A stretch of DNA of 64,000 bases from Aspidapion aeneum. Its lineage: Eukaryota > Arthropoda > Insecta > Coleoptera > Brentidae. A model generated the notes under the pieces. The model was not told the origin of the DNA and ran no database searches. It worked only from the letters and a program-made list of their open reading frames with translations. How positions within the stretch are numbered: position 1 is the first letter of the stretch; every line of letters starts with the position of its first letter. Shown here piece after piece: positions 1 through 10,084 of the stretch. The position numbers were made by a program, and so were the translations under genes. The stretch covers positions 83,478,955-83,542,954 of the forward strand of contig OY755039.1 in NCBI GenBank assembly GCA_963576565.1, written 5' to 3'.

Positions 1-1620
1 CATAAACAACTCTTACCTAAACCATGTTAGACTATAGAAAAATTTGAAGAATTAAGGAACAAACCACACAAAAGATACAGAAACTGACAATCCATACCAT
101 GTTTCAAGGTAAGATTGCTTTGCATATATTTCATTGACCTCAAACTTTTTAATTGGTTAATTCGAGTGATAAAAGCAAAACCAAAAATAATTTTGTTGTG
201 AAAATGATATATTTTAAAAAATAAAGAAATGAAAAATTAAATGATCTTGAATAAAAATATAAAAGAACTAAATCTAATCAAAATGAAAAACTTACGTTTA
301 AAAAAATTAGTTATAAAGATAAGTGTTAAAAACAAAAGTTTTGACCACTGCATGGTTTTTTTTGAAATTACTTTGTTTAGTGAAAGACTGAATTTGATTA
401 AATTAAGGAAAAATTAAGGAAAAGCAAACACTATGAAATGGTCAAACCTATGAAAAAAATCAATATCCAGAGGTCAATTTAGAAGGGAGGAAAAAAAACG
501 AAGATAAAATCCCGAAAAGCCGTTACACGAAAACACTTCTTTGACGATTTATTCGGAACTGCCTTCCCCCGGGATTTTAAGTTTTTCATCCCTTCGTTTT
601 AGGCCCCATTTGGGTGTGGCCATATAATGTGTCTGTGCGCGCTTGCCTTTGGCTCAAACAGAGAGATAAGATAATGTAACATGGAAATAGAAAAAGACAA
701 AAGACTAAACGTCACCGATACATTAATGTTTTGAGCTGTTCAGTTTCCCTCCTACTAAAAAAAAACTAAAAAGGTTGACACAAAACAAAGACGAAAAATC
801 ACATGATATTAAAATTATCCCAATTTAGAAAACAAGTAAAGGGAATACCGTAGTGTGAAACTGAAAAACGTAATCAGGATATTGACCACTGGTTATAATA
901 TAAAACTAGAGTAAACCATAAATTTTAATAAATGTTTGACTCCGCATTTAACATAATAATTGTCATCTAAGAATAATATAATGACCTTTTTCGAAGACGG
1001 GTATAAAACTGACCACAGCTGGTCGCGATATAGAAAATTACCTGTAATAAAGCAACAGACATAATAAAGGCTTTATGAGAAATGTTAAATAGAACGAAAT
1101 TAGTACAATATACCTGTTTGTATATGTAAAAATCAAAGTTAACTTAATGCAGAACTTAATTTCAAGTATATGCTATGATATATCACTTTGATCAGAAAAT
1201 TAAGAGATATTTGATAAAATAACTCTCTTTGGAAAATTACTAACTTTTATGAAAATGTCTGGAAAATATAATAATTTTAATTTAATGAGGGATGAATAGG
1301 CGTCACTAAACACATGTTGAACTTAACCCAAAAGGCAATAAACATGAATGGCCCTACAGATTAAGGTTGACAAATAACCACTTGTAAACGATATTTATGA
1401 TTCTAAAAATTTCAAGTATGTTTAAATCTGTTGGCAATATATTTTTGAACAAATCCCTATTTAGAAAATAAATGTGATAAAAAATATGTCTGGTCTGGGA
1501 AAAGAATTTGGATATATTTTTAAATTCCATAAAAAATAAAACCATGTAAAAATAATCCAAATATTCTGTTACACATGTGAGATGCACACAAAATTTTGTC
1601 AAATCTGACATAAACTGATT
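1..1620. other. Intergenic AT-rich DNA, no gene seen
   Basis: This stretch is AT-rich, has only short open frames with no recognisable domain, and shows no terminal repeats or arrays that I can support. It may contain intron or 3' flank of the minus-strand exon candidates that follow. Confidence 0.5.
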
Positions 1621-1633
1621 TTACCTCACTATA

Positions 1634-1702
1634 AGTTCGGGGACTCCACCATTATGAAAGGCTTTGTTCAATTACTTCCTCCACCTTCAAGTCAGTGCTG
1701 AT
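1634..1702 (-). other. Candidate exon of an unrecognised minus-strand gene
   Basis: Read on the minus strand, a T-rich tract ending TTTTTCAG is followed by an open frame encoding ISTDLKVEEVIEQSLS and then a stop. Its phase joins cleanly to the candidate exon at 2147-2197, whose last codon is ATG before a GTAAGT donor. A second frame of the same segment reads GGVPELIV up to a possible GTAAAA donor, so the exon may instead be frame-broken or may continue. The last residues of the upstream exon (LALVVHNN) faintly recall the LLVNN segment of dihydroxyacetone kinases, but the match is far too short to name the gene. Upstream exons were not found with certainty. Confidence 0.3.
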
Positions 1703-1749
1703 CTGAAAAAGAAAATAAATTTTATATATTTGTAAATTTAATACAGAAC

Positions 1750-1931
1750 CAGTGGCGTATATAAGGGGGGGCTTAGGCCCCCCTTTAAAGTTAAGTTTTT
1801 TTAGATATTTTCCACATATTTTATGAATATAAACATAAAATAGCCTAAAATACTGCCTCAAGAGGTTTCCTCCCCCCCCCCCCGAAACCGTCTCGCCCCC
1901 TCCCCCGAATTTTTTTCTATATACGCCACTG
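1750..1931. mobile_element. Short hAT-type MITE with CAGTGGCGTATATA ends
   Basis: The element starts CAGTGGCGTATATA and ends with the exact reverse complement. It is 182 bp and encodes nothing. The 8 bp on either side (tacagaac, tgcagaga) match at only five positions, so the target duplication is decayed or the assignment to hAT rests on the CAGTGGCG terminus alone. The interior carries runs of G and C next to both ends, which is also seen in the other CAGTGGCG elements of this window. Confidence 0.6.
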
Positions 1932-2146
1932 TGCAGAGAATTAAATGTTTGCTTTAAGTTAAAAGGTTTAAACTTCACATTTTCATACTAAAGGCTCTTT
2001 GCTTAAAAATCTTTAATAATTAATTCAAAGAATTGAAGCCATGATTCAAATGACATCAAATTTAAAATTATTAAAATCACAAAATACAAATATAAATCAT
2101 TCTAAAAAAAATAATAAATAACACTTACCATGTTATTGTGGACGAC

Positions 2147-2197
2147 CAAAGCCAGATTGTTTCCATCTTTAAGCGGATATCTGAAACAAAAAAAAAA
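2147..2197 (-). other. Candidate internal exon, minus strand
   Basis: On the minus strand a polypyrimidine tract ending GTTTCAG precedes a 51-bp segment that ends ATG followed by GTAAGTG, a near-ideal donor. The open frame reads YPLKDGNNLALVVHNNM and continues in phase into the candidate exon at 1634-1702. Both splice sites and phase compatibility support a real exon of a host gene; the product is not recognised. Confidence 0.35.
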
Positions 2198-2841
2198 GAG
2201 TATGAATTTTATATTAAAAACAAATAAAGCCTACGCCTGTGGATACTTGTCGACAATTAGCACATAAATCAGTTAATTAAAAATCAATCCTATTTACTGT
2301 TTGTTTATAAAGCAATCAGTTTCCACAGAACAAAAAGTTTATACAATGAATACGTTTTTATTCTTGAAGCTATATTTCTACCTTTAAAGCGTTATTCCTG
2401 ATGACTTTTTGTTCACTTCGACTCTTGCAACCAAAAAACCATTATGATCCCATAAAAATACCCGCGTATTTAGGTCTGTATTAGCACAAAATCTATACTT
2501 TGTTTGGTCAATGTTCTTCCCAAAACATGGCGTCCCCTTGATTTTTGCGCACAGTGTCTGCAGAGACATTTCTCTATGAGTGTCTGCGACGGTCTGTAAT
2601 ACAATGCTACGTAGGGCGTCGGGTCGGTTCGGTCTAGACCGCGGCTCATACTTAGGGGAGAGCGGGGCTCGTTGGGCATAGGGGCACGTTGAGAAACCTC
2701 TATTAACTCGACAATTAGACGTCAGCTGCCAGCGCCACCCACGTGGCAAAGTCGCCTTTGCTCATGCATTAGTCCGCAGTTTGAATCTGTGATGTGTGTA
2801 TCTCCAAGAAACAGATTTTGACCTATTTTTTTTTGCTCTGT

Positions 2842-3000
2842 AACGAAATAGCGCGTATCAAAATAGCGCGTATCAAAACAGCGCGTTTTCAGAATAGCGC
2901 GTGTTCAAAATAGCGCGTATTAAAATAGCGCGTGTTCAAAATAGCGCGTATCAAAATAGCGCGTGATCAGAATAGCGCGTATTAAAAATAGCGCGTATCA
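2842..3000. repeat. Left array of 15-bp repeat in FB-A
   Basis: About eleven head-to-tail copies of a 15-16 bp unit with invariant AGCGCGT and variable tail (atcaaa, gttcaa, gatcag, attaaa). Confidence 0.9.
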
Positions 3001-3991
3001 GGTCTGCTTAGGTATATTCACCTTTGACAGTTTGAGCAAGGTCAGATAAGTTATTGTGGCCTATTAAAATGCGTTGTGTGACATTTGTATTAAACAAATA
3101 TCTGGAAGCAGAACTGTATTTTTCAGCTAGGTAAAACATTGATATGCCCGGTAACTTTTATACAGTGGAGAAGGGGGGGTTCAGAAATAAGAAAATTTTA
3201 AGTGCGCCACATTACCACCAATGTTTTACAAAGAAGTTCTTAAATAAAATACAGTTCAACCCAAACGTTGTAGCCAAACAATGAAATTCTACTTGCTTCC
3301 GAGGCTTCCAGAGTATTTGTGTAATTAAAAAAACAAAAAAAATTGACTAATAAACAGAATAAAATTCCAAAAGATTGAATTAAGATGACAAAAATAGAAG
3401 CACTTTACAGGTAGATGGACTCCTTTAACAGGTCATAGTGTACCTACATCTGAGTCAGTAGTGTGAGACTCAGTTATATAAACGATTGTTAAAAAAAATA
3501 CACTTCCAAAATCATTCTGTCATAGGGGAGATCTGGACCAAATATCTGCTGTCATTTTCTTGTTTATTTTAAAAGGTAAAACTGGAGTATTACCAAAAAC
3601 ATGAAATAAAAAAAATGAATGAAATGTAGTGGAACAAGTCAGGGCCTAAGTAGCAAGACACTCCAAATTTCACAAGAGAAATTGTCTTAAATAAATGAAA
3701 TGAAGGAAAACTTAGTAAATACACCACAAAATTGTGGTTATGACGTCATACCGTTACCTTGCGTTTACAAGAAGTGTTAAAATTAAGCTGTGCAAAATTA
3801 TATATGGAAAGATTATGTCTAAATTATATTGTGAAAATTATATATGAGAAAAAAAATTATAGTTAAGGCTTGCTCCTACCTTGGTCCTTGATTATTTTGT
3901 GTATATTTTATTTTGTAAACCTGGAAGTGGTGTACTCAGCCATTCCTCACTGCTACTTCGGGTCTCGTTCTGCCCGCGTCTCCCCTGCTGA

Positions 3992-4063
3992 TTAACTAGC
4001 ACATGGTACTAGGGCAGCACATGGTTTCAAAAGTTGTGGGATCCTTGCCCGAGCGTAGAAACC
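3992..4063 (-). other. Candidate terminal coding exon, minus strand, inside FB-A
   Basis: Acceptor CATTTTCCACAG is followed by 23 codons beginning GFYARARIPQLLKP and a TAA stop. It is in phase with the candidate exon at 4163-4236, which ends in a complete codon before a GTACGT donor. The product is not recognised. It lies between the inverted arrays of FB-A, so it may be a captured host gene fragment rather than a resident gene. Confidence 0.35.
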
Positions 4064-4162
4064 CTGTGGAAAATGAAATGTTTCAGTTTCCTGGAGAACC
4101 CCATGTCGACTCAATAAAATACAGCAGATTTAAACAGATGAACTAAAATAACCCTAACGTAC

Positions 4163-4236
4163 CTTTCCCAGGGTTACAACTGGCTCGTCCGGCTTCCCAC
4201 CAGCGTCCAGCACAGCTATCGATGGAATGGACAGGG
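4163..4236 (-). other. Candidate internal exon, minus strand, inside FB-A
   Basis: The minus strand shows CTTTGTCTACAG, then 74 bp, then AAG followed by GTACGTTAG. The open frame that matches the downstream exon reads LSIPSIAVLDAGGKPDEP and continues VVTLGK. Codon character and both splice sites look genuine. The leading two bases require one base from an upstream exon, and the candidate exon ending at 4440 would supply it, but that upstream frame meets a TAA 14 codons before the junction without an ATG in between. Function is unknown. Confidence 0.4.
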
Positions 4237-4439
4237 CTGTAGACAAAGGAGAAAAACAATATATAGTTTTTATCCAACACGTGGTTAAAAGAAAAATATA
4301 AAAACGCCATCAATTCCCCACGTCTTTTGTCAAAAATAAAGTACATTTCACCCGAAAAATAATTACAATTTGGGAGGCAAATATTATCTTGAAGAGTTCT
4401 CAAATAGTAAAAAAAATGAAAAAATAAAATCGAACTTAC

Positions 4440-4740
4440 CGCTGCTCTTTCCGTAGAAATGGCGTAGGCCGGCTTAAATCCCCTTCAACAGGGTGCGAGC
4501 GTCACTTCAGATTACGCCTAAAACACGACGGCTCACAATTATACCGTCTTTGGTATAATTTGCTACTGCAATGCCAATAACCACAAAACAATGGCGACAC
4601 TACAAGACGGCCACCAGCCCCGCCAAAATTCTTTAGGAAGAGAGACAAAGCGCTTCGTCGAGAATACCAGAATAATGAAGCCACCGGAAACCGTTCGTAG
4701 ATTTGGTGGGGAGTGGGGACGGTAAAACGCATAGTACCAA
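4440..4740 (-). other. Candidate first exon, probably 5' untranslated, inside FB-A
   Basis: A minus-strand segment of relatively high GC ends in a strong donor (GCAGCG then GTAAGTTCG). It contains no ATG in the frame demanded by the downstream exon, so it would be mostly untranslated. An overlapping 76-codon frame (4502-4732) has arginine-rich, low-complexity composition and no known domain. Confidence 0.25.
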
Positions 4741-4744
4741 CCTA

Positions 4745-6100
4745 ATTTTCCCGGTTAGATTCAAATAAGGATGCAAACCTATTTATAAAGAAAACTTTTT
4801 CGCCAAAAAATCTCTACTTCGGTGGCAAGACTGGAAGAAAAAACCCGCGGTTTTCAAACTAACCAATGAGGAAATACACCAATAGTTCTATACAGGTATA
4901 TAGGGGGCAGCACCGACCAAGGGGACATTGAAATTAGGTAAAACGCGCATTGAGGTGTTGTCGGATCTATTTCCACGGTTGAAATTTTTGATAACAAGGA
5001 CGTCGAGACACCCTCCATACATAGACCGAACATTTGCTTACCGGACCCTTGCCGACATAGCAAGTAGAAGGAAAATAACCAGACGGACTATAAGAAGCTC
5101 AGCATTGAAACCATCAACTGTAAAATCAATTACTGGAGATCAGAACTTGCATCAAACCCAGAAATATTCGAACACTCAATCAATTCCCATATGAGTAAAG
5201 CTATACTAAGTGTAGAATTTAGTTGTACTGTAGTTACAGTTTTAGTCAAAAATTTCCTTTGTTCTTTATAAATGTTTTCTCTAATATTCATATGGTTTAA
5301 CGCCATTTTTGTAAAACATTTCTACAGTAATAAAGTTGTTTCTGAACCTGAACCTAAAAATACACACTGAACTACTGCTAAGAAGCTCGGCACAAGAGTG
5401 TTCAGATGTTAACTCACACGATTTCGTTTATTCTTTTAGTCTTGGTTTTTATCCCTCGTTTATCTCCCATTTACAAAAGTGCACGACTCGTATTTATTCC
5501 ATCCTCTCCCTATCAAATTAATAAAGATATCAAAGTGGGCGGAGCCTCGGTTGTTACTGGTCAAACCGTGGACCTAAATATGTTTTCGTGCTGTCACAAC
5601 TAGCTATGAGGTTCGGATTGTCCCAATATCCTCGAAAATAAACGTAAGGGAATGAAATGTTCATCCAAATGTTTCCTTCCTGTTACTAAAACCATTTGTG
5701 ATGCGGCAACGCCGCCCTTCCCCAGCAGTACAGCTGTTTAATTTCGTCAACGTCAAAAAGAATCATGAAATTTTACGGATAAACAAAACAACCAAAAGTT
5801 TTTATGTGATTTTCCCGAAACCTGTGATCCTAAATTCCAATTACGATGTCCAGATAATCCGGTGTGCGTAGTGTCCACAGTAATTCGATGGAATGTCTCC
5901 TTTGTAAGGTAACTTTTTGGACACTATATAACCTCCAAACCTAGCTCTATAAAATACCCTTAATTTGTGTACAGAAAGACGAGTCAAAGAGCCTTGATTA
6001 TTTACCTAAATAAACAAATATGTAACGTTGCCTTAAACGTAAAAATGACACGTTACATTATACTTACTTAACCGTTAAATAAACCGATGGCTTGCTATAC
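4745..6100. other. Interior of FB-A without recognisable genes
   Basis: Short open frames only. At 5325-5360 an AATAAA is followed by a CTGAAC dimer, reminiscent of the short tandem tail of a non-LTR retrotransposon, but no coding remnant precedes it convincingly. Confidence 0.4.
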
Positions 6101-6107
6101 TAAAAAT

Positions 6108-6175
6108 GTTTCGGTTTGGTTCGGTTCATTTCAGTTCGGTGCGGTTTGAATCGGTTCGGTTCGGTTCGGTTTGGT
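6108..6175. repeat. GGTTC simple repeat next to the right FB-A array
   Basis: Degenerate pentanucleotide GGTTC/GGTTT repeats. The same pentanucleotide builds the core of FB-B (48.0-48.5 kb) and occurs at 16305-16334. Confidence 0.75.
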
Positions 6176-6242
6176 GAATATGTTACAAAGAGACCCCTTA
6201 CTCGAACTATTTTGTAACAGCGACGTTTGTAATGGCGATCTT

Positions 6243-6537
6243 TCAAAACGCGGTATTTTTAGACGCGCTATTTTAAGGCGCGCTATTTTGAACACACGGT
6301 ATTTTAAACACGCGTTATTTTGGTACGCGCTATTTTCAATACGCGCTATTTTGATACGCGCTATTTTGAACACGCGCCATTTTGATACGCGCTGTTTTGA
6401 TACGCGCTATTTTGATACGCGTTATTTTGAATACGCGCCATTATGATACGCGCTATTTTGATAACGCGCCGTTGTGATACGCGCTATTTTGAACACGCGC
6501 TATTTTGATACGCGCTATTTTGATACGCGCTATTTCA
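6243..6537. repeat. Right array of 15-bp repeat in FB-A
   Basis: About nineteen copies of the unit tacgcgctattttga, the reverse complement of the left array, with sporadic variants. Both translated frames of this array give a meaningless IARLKIAR-type periodic peptide. Confidence 0.9.
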
Positions 6538-7279
6538 CTACAGAGGCATTTTTTTTTGGACCTCGTAAGTAACTTTTTGTTATTTCGGAAAACATTTTCC
6601 AGATTGTTTTATAACACCTGCATGTCCCCATTCGGTTTTTTATAGTTAACTTTACATATTTAGACAGAGTTTAATGAAATTATAACGATGCTAATATTTA
6701 CGCAAACATGATTGCCGACTCTCTCAATTTTGTATGTAGGTGTGCCGGCCCAGCTAACCCCATACATTTTCTAAAAACATTTTTTTTTTATTTTAAGGTT
6801 AACATCAGCATGCGTACGTATGATGGACTAAAAATCACGTCATGTAATAATTTTCGCCCTAAACAAATGTTTTGGATTGTCCGCTTTTGAAGACTGCGAC
6901 GACTTGCGCCTGTAGTTATTTATCAAAGTTACCTTTGGCAACGCTACAACGCTTTCGACTGGAATCGGGCATATTGCGGTCTCTTATTAATATATGCTAT
7001 ATTCTATCTGTTTTTTACCCTCTTATGGAAATTAATCCCCCTAGATGTGGACTTTTTCACGCGGTATCTTGATTGGTGTTCTCTTGCAAACAAAAAACGA
7101 TTAGTTTTTCTGTAAAACTAAGTTATTGGCAGAAGTTATAAGCCAAAAATTGTGAAAAAAGCCGCCATTTATTTATTTATGACATCACACAAACCCTTCA
7201 ACTCAAATTTGAGGCAAACACCCGGTGACTTAAAATTGTGTGATCTATTATTACCAATCCATCTAGGGAAATTTTAAAA

Positions 7280-7630
7280 ATTCGTGTTTTTCCGAAAGCT
7301 GGCGAAAGAAAGACTAAGAATATCAACCGAAGAAAATGGTCAACAGCTATACTAACTGAAACTCCGGTTAAAGAAGAGTTGGAACGTGAAAAAAATAAAA
7401 AAAAAGAAAAATCTGTAACCAAAAATGTCTTCAAGGAAAAGAAGCATAGAAAAACTACTCAGAAAAGGACACTGAAAGATGACACCGATGATGAAGAGGA
7501 AACATTTTGTCTAGTCTGCATGGAACCATTCTCAAACAGCAAACCAAAAGAAAAATGGGTACAATGTTTAACTTACAAGTTTTGGGCCCATGAAACATGT
7601 GCTGATGCAGGGTTTAATTATGTGTGCTAA
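7280..7630 (+). pseudogene. C-terminal fragment of a pogo/Tigger-type transposase-related protein
   Basis: The open frame begins IRVFPKAGERKTKN, passes through WSTAILTETPVKEEL and a lysine-rich linker, and ends in a cysteine-rich module: CLVC, then WVQCLTYKFWAHETC and a last YVC before the stop. This order (PKA-RK segment, TDTP-like motif, basic linker, PHD-like finger) is the usual C-terminus of insect pogo/Tigger (jerky-like) transposable-element proteins. The DDE catalytic core and DNA-binding domains are missing upstream, and the finger lacks its final cysteine pair, so this is a remnant. Assignment is by motif recognition only. Confidence 0.6.
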
Positions 7631-7879
7631 AACCGTAATTCCGAATCAGACTAGAGCAAGAATTAGGTTACTTTATATTGTTTGTTTTTTAGGAAATTTA
7701 AAGTATCAATAAAAATAATCTAAGAATTGAATTGCCTAACTTACTCCGTGGGTGGGGTTAGTTGGGCCGCTTGCAAGGGTGCTAGAAAAAAGTGTTTTTT
7801 AAGTTTGAATGCATAGTTTTAAAAACCAATATTTGCCTAAAACATATTATAAGTGTAAAACTGTAAGTAATATAGCAAT

Positions 7880-8352
7880 CAGTGGCGCACTCAGGGATGT
7901 GTCTTGGGGGGGGCCCGACAGCTACAAAGCGCGCCCTCAAAAAACTTGCGACCAAAAAAAAAAAAAAAGAAATCATCATCTGTGGGGGAGGCCGACAGGT
8001 ACAAAGGGCGCCCTCAAAAATCCTGCGACCAAAAACCAAAGGTCATCATGTGTGGGGGAGGCCGACAGCTACAAAGGGCGCCCTCAAAAAACTTGCGACC
8101 AACAAAAAAAAAAAAAGGTCATCATGTCTTTTCGCAACTACGCCACTGCTTAGGGTTGGGGGGGGTGCGAAGCCTCCTGATGTCAAATTTGAATTTATTT
8201 TTCGTTTTATCATCAAATATGTAGAAAATATATTAAAAAATCTAAGGCTTGGGGGGGGCCCGGGCCCATGTAGCAATGCTTTTATTTACAATAAAAATCA
8301 GGTTTACCAAATATTTGTTAATAATAAAATCGGTTTTTTTTTTCAGTGCAAT
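7880..8352. mobile_element. hAT-type MITE with internal 66-bp tandem repeat
   Basis: It begins CAGTGGCGCACTC and its right end resembles the end seen at 16243-16305 (aaatcaggttYacc ... ttcagtg) but lacks the final CGCCACTG. The octamer atagcaat flanks it at 7872-7879 and 8353-8360, a plausible 8-bp target duplication; the same octamer core also recurs at 8271, so the boundary could be earlier. An inner CTACGCCACTG at 8138-8148 may mark a nested element. The interior contains three tandem units of about 66 bp (gccgacagctacaaag, cgccctcaaaa, cttgcgacca). Confidence 0.5.
7905..8120. repeat. Three tandem copies of a ~66-bp unit
   Basis: Each copy carries gacagctacaaag or gacaggtacaaag followed by cgccctcaaaa, a c(c/t)tgcgacca block and an A-run of varying length. 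Several long overlapping open frames here are products of the repeat, not genes. Confidence 0.85.
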
Positions 8353-8360
8353 ATAGCAAT

Positions 8361-8794
8361 GCTTTTATTTGCATTTATGTAAAATGTGGCTTAACTAGCC
8401 CCGCTCTCCCCTACAAATTATCAACCGAAACGTCACAATCTCGCGAGCCGAGACTGGTATTCTGTGGACGAGACGGTACTAAGTTATATTGCTCGATAAT
8501 ATCGCTTGTTAATAATAACCAGATTTGTTTGAACTTTACGAAGTAATTAATAGAAACCAATTCAGACCGTTATAATAACAAAATCACGCCATAACATTAT
8601 ACAAAAAAATGTTTGTTGTAATAAACACAAAGAAATATTTGCCAAAATTAAGAGTATATTTATATTTAGGAAATTTTAAGTATTAATAACAAAGACGTTC
8701 GGTTACCTTAAAAGAAAGAGTGTTTTGGTTATGGTTAATATAAGACAATTAATATTTACAAAAACATCAAATTATTAAAGAAACAAATGATATA
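8361..8794. other. AT-rich DNA left of the BEL insertion, no gene seen
   Basis: No domain, array or terminal repeat found. Confidence 0.5.
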
Positions 8795-8799
8795 TTATT

Positions 8800-9602
8800 T
8801 GTTTCGGTTTCGCAAAAAACCTCTTTTTCTTTTAATATAATTTTTATTATTTTTTCAGAACATTTTATTTTTATTTTTAAAACTCATATTTTGGGTTACA
8901 ATTGGGTTGTAGTTTTACTCAATAGGTTAAGTTAAATTTAAGGCTTACAAACTAGCTATAAACTATCAATTTGGCATAGTTTAATATTTAAATTCCAAAC
9001 GCATTTAATAATAATATTTCTAATTTTAATTCAATCCTCATATTACTACCACCCTCTGCATATTTTAATTTAAATCGCGTTTTTATTCTTTTTAATAAAA
9101 TTAGAATTCTAAATTCTTTTAATCAGAAGTGATGCGATTTTCCTATAGAGGGCGAAGAAACACGCCGAAAAAACAAGACAGAACCTAAAAAGTCTGTCGC
9201 CATTTACACACGCTCTCGATCGAAATATTTTGAACGATCAACGCTTTTTATAAAAAATGGTGAACTCTAAAAACCATTAAATTCCTCTAAAACTCCAAAC
9301 ATTGAAACTCGGGAGTGCTGGACCGCTATAGAAGACTTCTGGCGAATCTGGTGCACCAGTTGGAAGAGATCAAGACATCACTGGTAAGTCCCTCTCCTAT
9401 AAGATCGCATCATTAATATTTTTCTATTATTTCGCTCTTAAATAGTCATCATATTCCAATATTATTTTTATCTCTCAATTAAATTTCACTTCAGAAAGGT
9501 ACGATTTCGCGTGCGTTCGTATACCCTTCAAATGAAAGCGGAGGACTTGTTTAAATACAGTCCATTAGGCAATCTAATTTTTTGAGCTATCGGAGTGAGA
9601 CA
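8800..9602 (+). repeat. BEL-1 5' LTR
   Basis: 803 bp, TG...CA. Near its 3' third it holds ACTGGTAAGTCC, a splice-donor-like site within the transcribed part. Confidence 0.95.
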
Positions 9603-10084
9603 TATTTTTGATCACTTCGATCGCCGGATTTTGATTTTAAAATTTGAAATTAAAAAATCATCCTTTCTAAAGTGAAACGCAGGTAATATTGGTAATAACA
9701 TGAGGACTGTTTTCTACAAGAATTTTTGAATTTTAAAATATAAAAATCTAAATTTATTTACTGCTCGTGTAGTAGGTAACGCCATATCAGTTTTTTTATA
9801 AAATCTTTGGTCTCGACAATCTAACAAAAAAGGTTTATTCGGTTGTTTTGGATCACTGATCCGAGGTCACCTCGCTATAAACATAAACGCATATATTTTC
9901 AGGAATTCTTTCAGTGGTATACTGAAAAAATGACTACGTTTATATCGCTTCTATAAATATTTTTAAAAAATTATAAAAATATTTTTAAATTATTTTCGCT
10001 TTTAAAATAGCTTTGATTTACAGTTTAATTTTAATAAACGCTTTTGATATTCGCTTTTAATATACGCTTTTATTATAATACAAA
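9603..10084 (+). other. BEL-1 leader without coding sequence
   Basis: Internal non-coding region between the 5' LTR and the first ATG of gag; AT-rich, no motif recognised. Confidence 0.8.

Larger units (their letters stand above)
2836..6547. mobile_element. Foldback-like element FB-A with tandem-repeat inverted ends
   Basis: Both ends carry arrays of a roughly 15-bp unit (core aaatagcgcgtatca) in opposite orientation: about eleven units at 2842-3000 and about nineteen at 6243-6537. Outside the arrays the termini read CTCTGTAACGAAATAG on the left and, reverse complemented, CCTCTGTAGTGAAATAG on the right. The 11-bp string A-T9-G occurs immediately outside both ends (2825-2835 and 6548-6558), giving a possible 9-bp T9 target duplication, though a homopolymer is weak proof. 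The 3.2-kb interior has no transposase that I recognise but holds spliced-looking minus-strand exons (3992-4740). Large inverted ends made of tandem repeats resemble Drosophila Foldback elements; Mutator-type elements are the alternative. Confidence 0.6.

Noticed and set aside
2384..2749. 121-codon minus-strand frame as a gene
   Set aside because: Composition is arginine-rich with no domain; a donor-like AAAGGTAGAA lies in a different frame, and phase does not join the exon at 2147-2197.
2842..3000. Regular 15-bp array as a CRISPR-like structure
   Set aside because: Units are contiguous without unique spacers, and the genome is eukaryotic.
7782..8382. Overlapping 85-166 codon frames
   Set aside because: All cross the 66-bp tandem units and G/C-runs of a MITE; no homology or codon character.
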